Below are positions 1-4,638 of a DNA stretch of 5,184 nucleotides, piece after piece. The position numbers and the translations under genes were made by a program. Source of the stretch: Acidobacteriota bacterium (lineage in GTDB: Bacteria; Acidobacteriota; Terriglobia; Acidiferrales; UBA7541). The stretch lies in contig PLZZ01000003.1 of assembly GCA_003153585.1 (NCBI GenBank), positions 1-5,184 of the forward strand, given 5' to 3'. The number at the start of each line of letters is the position of its first letter. The first letter of the stretch is position 1. The notes beneath the pieces were generated by a model, which was not told where the DNA came from, searched no databases, and saw only the letters and a program-made list of their open reading frames with translations.

Positions 1-702
1 CGCGTCTTCCGCGGATCGGAGACCGTCCGCGACCAGCCGTTCCGCAAACCCCTTCGGAATAATGTTCTTCACCTTTTGACCAACCAGTTCATCGCGGCGG
101 TATCCAAACTGTTTCTCCGCCTGAACGTTGAGCAGAACGATCTCTCCGGCTTGATTGACCACCACCATGGCGTCCGGTGCCGCCTCCAATAGCCCCCGGT
201 ACTTAGCCCCCGACTCCTCGCTCTCGCTAAGATCGTGGCTGAACTCCGAAAATCCTCGCAGATTGCCGGCTGAGTCGCGCAAGGCTGTGAAGGTCACACT
301 CGCCAAGAATCGCGAGCCGTCTTTTCGCACTCGCATGCCTTGTTCTTCGCGCCGGCCGCTTGCGGCAGTCATCCGGAGCACCTCCTCCGGCCTGCCCCGC
401 TCGATATCTTCCGGAGGAAAGAAGCGTGAAAAGTTCTGACCAATAATCTCTTCGGCTCGGTAGCCCTTAATTCGCTCGGCACCGGCATTCCAACTGACAA
501 TCTGACCCTGCGGATCCATCATAAAGATGGCGTACTCCCGGACCCCGTCAAGAAGCATCCGGTATCTTTCTTCGCTTTCTCGGAGCGCCTCCTCCGCAAG
601 CCGGCGGCCGCCCTCCATTTGCGCAAGGTGCTTTTCCGCAGCCTTGCGCTCGCTAATGTCTCGGGTCGCTGCTGTCATCAAGATTCCCTTCGCGGCTTCC
701 AT
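1..702 (-). CDS. PAS-domain sensor protein (probable histidine kinase fragment), C-terminus beyond window
   Basis: This reading frame is open from an ATG at 702 to the left window edge (234 codons seen, no stop). It encodes two PAS sensory domains. Residues about 12-45 form a charged linker containing TRDISERKAAEK, the usual end of a PAS/PAC unit. PAS 1 spans about 46-160, with IFMMDPQGQIVSWNAGAE and GYRAEEIIGQNFSRFFPPED. PAS 2 starts near 167, with APDAMVVVNQAGEIVLLN and GYRRDELVGQKVKNIIP, and is cut by the edge. PAS domains bind small ligands or cofactors and pass signals to an output domain. In this family that is usually a histidine kinase, but no kinase domain is visible here, so that part is inference. 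The start is uncertain: an in-frame stop lies at 721-723, there is no convincing ribosome binding site, and ATG 678 is an alternative. The gene appears to have lost its proper N-terminus (see the adjacent pseudogene entry). The PAS identity is confident; functionality is not. Confidence 0.8.
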   Translation of the reverse strand, partial: MEAAKGILMTAATRDISERKAAEKHLAQMEGGRRLAEEALRESEERYRMLLDGVREYAIFMMDPQGQIVSWNAGAERIKGYRAEEIIGQNFSRFFPPEDIERGRPEEVLRMTAASGRREEQGMRVRKDGSRFLASVTFTALRDSAGNLRGFSEFSHDLSESEESGAKYRGLLEAAPDAMVVVNQAGEIVLLNVQAEKQFGYRRDELVGQKVKNIIPKGFAERLVADGLRSAEDA

Positions 703-847
703 GGCAATGTGAACAGGTGCTCAATGACCTGTTTGATGTGCCGCGCCCCATCGATTGACTTCACTGGATACTTGCCGTCAGTGGGGCGAAAGTCCCTAAC
801 CCGAACGCGAGTTTCACTTTCCGATTCAACGGAGATTTGTTTTTCAT
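703..847 (-). pseudogene. Decayed 5' end of the PAS sensor gene (CHASE3-type membrane sensor N-terminus)
   Basis: Three short pieces in different frames read like the beginning of a membrane-bound sensor kinase. From ATG 847 comes MKNKSPLNRKVKLAFG, a typical basic start leading into a first membrane helix, followed by a stop at 761-763. In the frame of the downstream PAS protein, 771-736 gives VSSEVNRWGAAH, ended by a stop at 721-723. In the third frame, 731-705 gives QVIEHLFTL. It joins by another frame change to AMEAA at the start of the open PAS frame. In order, these pieces resemble the segment just after the first membrane helix of CHASE3 sensor kinases as I remember it (VSSExDRW...H..VLE.L...AME). 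Most of the hydrophobic helix and the rest of CHASE3 are missing. I infer at least two frameshifts plus internal deletions. Sequencing error could explain a frameshift but not the missing segments. An alignment with intact homologues would decide. Confidence 0.55.
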
Positions 848-948
848 TTCACACTAGATTGGGAATGAAAATTCTATTCGGGACACGACCCAGAAGGCTG
901 AAAGAGGGCAGCCTGTAGCCGGGCGCCGATTTTTTGGAAGGGAATTTA

Positions 949-976
949 ATTCTATACCAGCCTTATGCGAGGACAA
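949..976 (-). promoter_or_regulatory. Candidate sigma-70 promoter for the PAS sensor gene
   Basis: On the minus strand, TTGTCC (976-971, 4 of 6 matches to TTGACA) is followed after 16 bases by TAGAAT (954-949, 5 of 6 matches to TATAAT). The -10 lies in a locally AT-rich patch. Transcription would begin near 942, leaving a leader of about 95 bases to the ATG at 847. This is a consensus match only. If the sensor gene is dead, the promoter may be a relic. Confidence 0.35.
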
Positions 977-1095
977 GCGGATTCGCAGTGAGGTGTCCAA
1001 TGGACCACGAGCGCAGAACTTTTACCCGTAAATATCTGAAACTCAAACGAGCCGATGCATTTTGCCGGGGCGCCCCGCGTGCCACCGGCTCGGAG

Positions 1096-1123
1096 TCCAC
1101 AAATTCGCAAATTAAGCTAGAAT
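1096..1123 (+). promoter_or_regulatory. Candidate promoter for tRNA-Pro
   Basis: TCCACA (1096-1101, 4 of 6 matches to TTGACA) lies 16 bases upstream of TAGAAT (1118-1123, 5 of 6 matches to TATAAT). The predicted start near 1130 would give a short 5' leader of about 9 bases, trimmed by RNase P. The position just before a stable RNA gene supports it. The -35 match is modest. Confidence 0.45.
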
Positions 1124-1138
1124 AAAACTCAATCATGT

Positions 1139-1215
1139 CGGGGCGTAGCGCAGCCTGGTAGCGCGCCTGCCTTGGGCGCAGGAGGTCTGGAGTTCAAATC
1201 TCCACGCCCCGACCA
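1139..1215 (+). tRNA. tRNA-Pro (anticodon TGG), CCA encoded
   Basis: A complete cloverleaf can be folded by hand. The acceptor stem CGGGGCG (1139-1145) pairs with CGCCCCG (1205-1211) over all 7 positions. The D arm is GCGC/GCGC (1148-1151 with 1161-1164), its loop holding the conserved GG. The anticodon stem CCTGC/GCAGG (1166-1170 with 1178-1182) encloses loop CTTGGGC, placing anticodon TGG at 1173-1175. The T arm TGGAG/CTCCA (1188-1192 with 1200-1204) has the standard TTCAAAT loop. The discriminator A is at 1212, and CCA follows in the DNA at 1213-1215. The C1-G72 first pair is characteristic of bacterial proline tRNAs. The TGG anticodon normally reads most or all CCN codons. It appears to be a single-gene unit, with no second tRNA nearby. 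Confidence 0.97.
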
Positions 1216-1559
1216 TTCTCCTCAGTCAGTTGCAGACAGAACGCTTTAAACATCAGGTTTTGGCGCAAAATTGGCACTGTGGCTGCTTGTAGCTGAATGG
1301 ATGCGCTTGCTCAGACGGTCACTACAATTTTCACTACAGTGATTTTGGATACGCAGCTTACATCCTCCAGTCCGACCGTTTCTTTGCGGATCGACGAGCG
1401 GAACGAGGCCGAGCGCCGAGGGAGGGAGAGCTTTGCGATTCCCCTCTTCGCGTGACGATGGCCTGTGAGAAGACGCAACGCTTGCGACGATTGGGCTTGG
1501 ATTCTGCTTTCGAGTGTTGGTGACGCGTATTTCCTCATGGGGCGGAAATTCGTCTCTCG
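1216..1559. other. 344-base gap without a recognised gene
   Basis: This stretch lies between the tRNA 3' end and the stop codon of the convergent adaptor gene. Short reading frames exist on the minus strand (for example 1563-1246 from a TTG, and 1538-1311). Their products are Ser/Arg-rich with no domain I recognise, and they lack a good ribosome binding site. The only clear structure is a set of short direct repeats near 1275-1342. I see no strong rho-independent terminator for either the tRNA or the efflux operon. Confidence 0.5.
1319..1342. repeat. Short direct repeat TCACTACA (two copies, 12-base period) with an overlapping inverted repeat
   Basis: TCACTACA occurs exactly at 1319-1326 and again at 1331-1338. 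The second copy continues as TCACTACAGTGA (1331-1342), whose outer five bases on each side are perfect inverted repeats (TCACT/AGTGA). A weaker related site, ATTGGCACT, lies at 1270-1278 (compare ATTTTCACT just before the second copy). The repeats start about 100 bases downstream of the tRNA end. They could be protein-binding sites; the binder is unknown. Confidence 0.5.
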
Positions 1560-2939
1560 TCAATCCAGGTGAACCTTGGGTTCGACGGACATGCCGGGGC
1601 GCAACCTATCCAGGTCCCGCTGATTCGGGTTGAAGCGTATGCGCACGGGCAGGCGTTGCACGATCTTGACGTAGTTGCCGGTGGCATTCTCGGGCGGAAA
1701 GAGGCTGGATCGATCTCCCGTAGCGGCCGGCATATACTCTACCTCGCCCTCAAACGACTCGTCGAGTGAATCCACCTTGATTTTCACACGCTGGCCAACG
1801 TGCATTTTTTTGAGTTGTGTTTCCTTAAAGTTCGCGGTGGTCCAGACATTGTCAACCTGAACCACCACGATGAGTTGCTGCCCTTGCGAAATTCTGGAGC
1901 CGATTTCCGCACTGCGCTGGCTCGCGATCCCGTCAACCGGGGCCACAATATGGCAGTAGCTCAGGTTGAGGAGAGCTGTATCGAGCTGCGCTTTCGTGGA
2001 ATCGACGTTGGCTCGCCGGGAATCGACGGTTGCCTTATGAATTGCGACCTGACGGGGCGAATTGGCCTGGTCCTCGGAGTGTTTCGTTTGCTGCTGAAGG
2101 AGCTGGGCTTTTCGCTCCTCGACGATTTGCGCCGAAGACGCTGCTGCGAATCGGCCCGCCTCGACCGCCTCGTGGTCCGCGCCCGCACTCGCCACATATT
2201 GGTCATAGTCGGATAGGGCGATTTCTCCCTGGTCGACCAATTTTTTGTAGCGCACCAGATCGGCCTGGGCTTTCCGGTCGGTCGCCTCAGCCTGGCGCTG
2301 TTTCGCGACATTGCTGTCGAAGTCGCGTTGAGCGCTGGTCACTGCTGCCTCCGCATTGGTCACCTGCTGCGCGTCCGTATCCACAATGGCTCGGTTGGAC
2401 GTCTCCGTGATGGGTACATTGGGGCTTTCTGCAGCCGCCTGAGCGACGGCTTGTTCATAGTTCGCGCGGGCCTGAGCGACTAGCACCTCGTAATCGCTCG
2501 GGTCCAGATCGACCAAGGGTTGGCCGGCCTTCACCGGCTGGTCGTTTTCGACGTAGACGCCCTTAACCGTTCCAGCCACGCGTGAGGCTATGGCGTTGAG
2601 GTGCCCATTGATTTGCGCGTCATCGGTGGATTCGTAGGTGCGGGAGTAGAGCCACCATGCGATGACAGCCGCTAGCACAACGATCCCGACGACGACTCCG
2701 ATGATGATTCGGCGCCGTTTGGTAGCGGGATCCAAGGGCTTCTTCTTTTCGGCATCGTCGTCCTTCTTGCCCGCCTCGGCGCCCTTCTTGTTCGGGTCGT
2801 CACCTTCTGCTTTCCCATCGGCAGGCTTCGCGTCTTCCGGTTTTTTTTCCTGGTCGGCCGGCTTCTGCTGGACCGCTTTGTCACCATTCTGGTGGGCGGG
2901 CGCAGGCGCTACTTGATCTTTCAATTCTTCGGTGGGCAT
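1560..2939 (-). CDS. emrA: HlyD/EmrA-family efflux adaptor (periplasmic membrane-fusion protein)
   Basis: The 459-residue product is the periplasmic adaptor that links an EmrB-type inner-membrane pump to a TolC-like channel. Residues 1-77 form an unusual cytoplasmic tail rich in Lys, Asp, Glu, Ala and Pro. One membrane helix follows (about 78-98), then the EmrA hallmark YESTDDAQINGHL (102-114). The two half-lipoyl segments are near 115-148 and 325-355 (YCHIVAPVDGIASQ). Between them lies a long Ala/Gln/Glu-rich helical hairpin that would contact the channel. The C-terminal beta domain carries the EmrA-type run PPENATGNYVKIVQRLPVRI (415-434) and ends RLRPGMSVEPKVHLD. The ATG at 2939 is chosen over an in-frame TTG at 2945 because AAAGGA sits 8 bases upstream and the TTG overlaps the previous stop. 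It is translationally close to the channel gene and last in the operon. The family call is firm; the substrate cannot be read from sequence, so the symbol denotes family only. Confidence 0.93.
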   Translation of the reverse strand: MPTEELKDQVAPAPAHQNGDKAVQQKPADQEKKPEDAKPADGKAEGDDPNKKGAEAGKKDDDAEKKKPLDPATKRRRIIIGVVVGIVVLAAVIAWWLYSRTYESTDDAQINGHLNAIASRVAGTVKGVYVENDQPVKAGQPLVDLDPSDYEVLVAQARANYEQAVAQAAAESPNVPITETSNRAIVDTDAQQVTNAEAAVTSAQRDFDSNVAKQRQAEATDRKAQADLVRYKKLVDQGEIALSDYDQYVASAGADHEAVEAGRFAAASSAQIVEERKAQLLQQQTKHSEDQANSPRQVAIHKATVDSRRANVDSTKAQLDTALLNLSYCHIVAPVDGIASQRSAEIGSRISQGQQLIVVVQVDNVWTTANFKETQLKKMHVGQRVKIKVDSLDESFEGEVEYMPAATGDRSSLFPPENATGNYVKIVQRLPVRIRFNPNQRDLDRLRPGMSVEPKVHLD

Positions 2940-2941
2940 CG

Positions 2942-4507
2942 TCAATTTCCTTTCAGCATGTTTGGAATGAACTGTTCGGCCTGTCCGGTCGCCCTGGCGA
3001 GGCTGATCCGGGAAAGATTCAGTGAGAAGAGGCTGCTGACGTAATCCCTCTCTGCAGAGGCCACGGTCTCCTGCGACTGCACAACCTCTACCGAATCCGC
3101 AACGCCGGCGGCGAAGCGGTCGAGCGACTCGCGGAGAGTTTCGGCGGCCACTCTGCGATTCTCGCGGGCGACGGCGATTTGTTCGGTGGCCACCTGCAAG
3201 TCGACGTAGGCTTGCCGTACGTCAAGTTCGACGATGCCCGCTTCATCGGCGTATTCCGCTTGTCGCTGGCTGAGGGCAGCGTCGGCCTGTTCGATATCTG
3301 CTCTCACACGGCCACTCTGAAAAATCGGGATCGTGACGGTACCGGAAGCTTGAAAGACAGAGGCTCCCTTGTTCGGGTTTATTCCCTGGAGCCCGTAATC
3401 TCCATCGACGGCGACGGCGGGGAGATACTCCGCCTTCGAGGCTCTGTGGGCTTCGCTGGCGGCCTTCAATTGCATCCGGGCAGCCTTGAGATCTGAACGA
3501 TTATCGAGCGCGAGTTTGATCGCATCATCTAAAGAGATGGCCTCCGGCACGTGAGAGGGCAGGTCTTCGGTCAGAGTGAGTAATTGCCCCACAGGCAGAC
3601 CGATGAGCCTGGCTAGTTGCATGGTCTGTTTCACCAGGTCGCCGCGCAAGGAGGTGAGCCGTTGTTGCTCCGTGTGAAATTCCACAAAGCTTCTATTCCG
3701 GTCGATCACAGGTTTGGTCCCCGCAGCGTAGCGGTCCTCGGATTGCTTGAAGGTCGCTTCCGCCTGCTTCACCTGCGCTTCCTGCGACGCGACATTTGCT
3801 TTGCTGGCGAGAATTTGAAGGTAGGTGCCACTCACCGCGAGAGTGATGAGTTCGCGCGCGTCCTGGGCGCTCATTTGAGCTGCGTCCGCCGAGGCCTGCG
3901 CTTGACGAAGGTTGTGCAGCGAAGTAATGCTGAAATTTTCGGCGACGTTGGCAAACGCACTGTAATAGTGGAAGGGACCAACAGTAGTCGGCAGTGTGGT
4001 GGTTCCGATGACGGTGAGTCCCTGGGCCTGAAGATCGATTTTCGCGCCGGTTTCAGACAAGGTGGCGTAAATATTCGGCAGCATCAGGCTGAGCGCTGCC
4101 AGCCGTTGGCCGCGCAACTGTCTCACCGACGAGTTCGCGCTGATGGCGCCCAGGTTGAAGCGAAGGCCGCGCCCGATCGCGTCCGCGATATTCAGAGTAA
4201 GCGGGCCGTGCGGTGCGTTCGGGTCGGGAATGCTGCCTTGGTAAGGGCCTGAGACTTGGATGGTGCTGTTGACCGTGTTGACGCTGGAAGTCCCTCCATT
4301 TCCATTTGCGGACTGCTGCGCCTGAACGCCGCCGCCGCTCGTTGCCCTGCCAGAAGGCGGCACTTGCTGGGCCTTCGGAAGCGAAGACGCGTCGGACGTC
4401 GAGCCTTGCGACCCTTGTTGGGCGAAAGAGGCGCCGGAAAGCGCGGCGACAGAAATCGCTAAAATGCCAAAGCGAATAAGATGGATGGTAAAGCGCTGCG
4501 GGTTCAT
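2942..4507 (-). CDS. TolC/OEP-family outer-membrane efflux channel
   Basis: The 521-residue protein would form the outer-membrane duct of the pump. Residues 1-29 are a signal peptide (basic MNPQRFTIHLIR, hydrophobic core, probable cut after GASFA). No cysteine follows, so it is not an OprM-type lipoprotein. A Gln/Ser/Gly/Asn-rich stretch (about 30-85) precedes the two outer-membrane efflux repeats. Repeat 1 begins at LTLNIADAIGRGLRFN (103-118). Repeat 2 begins at ISLDDAIKLALDNRSDL (324-340). Both repeats end with matching helical signatures: RYAAGTKPVIDRNRS...LARLIG and RFAAGVADSVEVVQS...LARATG. This internal duplication is the hallmark of TolC monomers, which assemble as trimers. The start at 4507 is preferred over an in-frame ATG at 4642 because AAGGAG lies 7 bases upstream and a signal peptide follows immediately. 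It sits between the pump and adaptor genes, so it is probably a dedicated channel for this system. Confidence 0.92.
   Translation of the reverse strand: MNPQRFTIHLIRFGILAISVAALSGASFAQQGSQGSTSDASSLPKAQQVPPSGRATSGGGVQAQQSANGNGGTSSVNTVNSTIQVSGPYQGSIPDPNAPHGPLTLNIADAIGRGLRFNLGAISANSSVRQLRGQRLAALSLMLPNIYATLSETGAKIDLQAQGLTVIGTTTLPTTVGPFHYYSAFANVAENFSITSLHNLRQAQASADAAQMSAQDARELITLAVSGTYLQILASKANVASQEAQVKQAEATFKQSEDRYAAGTKPVIDRNRSFVEFHTEQQRLTSLRGDLVKQTMQLARLIGLPVGQLLTLTEDLPSHVPEAISLDDAIKLALDNRSDLKAARMQLKAASEAHRASKAEYLPAVAVDGDYGLQGINPNKGASVFQASGTVTIPIFQSGRVRADIEQADAALSQRQAEYADEAGIVELDVRQAYVDLQVATEQIAVARENRRVAAETLRESLDRFAAGVADSVEVVQSQETVASAERDYVSSLFSLNLSRISLARATGQAEQFIPNMLKGN
2948..2953 (-). promoter_or_regulatory. 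Ribosome binding site fixing the adaptor start
   Basis: AAAGGA lies 8 bases upstream of ATG 2939, inside the last codons of the channel gene, whose TGA is at 2942-2944. It supports the ATG over the TTG six bases earlier. The arrangement suggests translational coupling of adaptor to channel. Confidence 0.7.
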
Positions 4508-4514
4508 GCCCGTG

Positions 4515-4520
4515 CTCCTT
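4515..4520 (-). promoter_or_regulatory. Ribosome binding site fixing the channel start
   Basis: AAGGAG, a near-perfect Shine-Dalgarno, lies 7 bases upstream of ATG 4507. The alternative ATG at 4642, which overlaps the pump stop as ATGA, has no comparable site at proper spacing and would place 45 non-hydrophobic residues before the signal peptide. Confidence 0.8.
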
Positions 4521-4539
4521 GGTGCAGAAGTTGGCTCCT

Positions 4540-4572
4540 GCGGAATGCGATCCCCGGAAAGGCATCCTCCGC
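4540..4572 (-). other. Possible mRNA stem-loop in the pump-channel gap
   Basis: In the 131-base gap 4508-4638, the minus-strand RNA can pair GCGGA-(GG bulge)-ATGC (4572-4562) with GCATTCCGC (4548-4540). The nine base pairs enclose a 13-base loop. It lies about 20 bases upstream of the channel's ribosome binding site. There is no following U-run, so it is not a standard terminator. It could be a processing or stability element, or chance in GC-rich DNA. Confidence 0.3.
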
Positions 4573-4638
4573 TCCGAGCATATTCGTTAATGTCAAATTT
4601 CAAAACTTGGTCTCCCTTACGAATGCGTGTCCAACCGC

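Larger units (their letters stand above)
848..1138. other. Noncoding gap between the sensor gene remnant and tRNA-Pro
   Basis: The gap separates two divergently transcribed units. I see no credible gene in it. It holds the candidate minus-strand promoter at 949-976 and the candidate tRNA promoter at 1096-1123. It also holds the short palindrome GAATTTAATTC at 942-952 and a 12-base palindrome, CGGGGCGCCCCG, at 1066-1077. A small hairpin (895-900 with 909-914) lies before a six-T run at 930-935. Confidence 0.6.

Noticed and set aside
155..918. Several plus-strand frames across the PAS gene (for example 155-439, 527-712, 619-918)
   Set aside because: They are antisense to a clear PAS coding region and show Ser/Arg-rich shadow composition.
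895..935. Hairpin AGGCTG/CAGCCT, then a small CGG/CCG hairpin and six T residues, resembling a plus-strand terminator
   Set aside because: The stem next to the T-run is only three pairs and no plus-strand gene ends here, so there is nothing for it to terminate.
934..1125. A 63-codon plus-strand frame before the tRNA
   Set aside because: TTG start, no ribosome binding site, no recognisable motif, and it runs through the probable tRNA promoter.
1311..1538. A 75-codon minus-strand frame in the same gap
   Set aside because: Overlaps the other frame, has no domain, and its composition is like random GC-rich sequence. I specifically looked for integrase remnants and saw none.
1246..1563. A 105-codon minus-strand reading frame beginning with TTG overlapping the adaptor stop codon
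   Set aside because: Weak start, no ribosome binding site, Ser/Arg-rich product with no recognisable domain, and it runs across the repeat region toward the tRNA. Probably chance.
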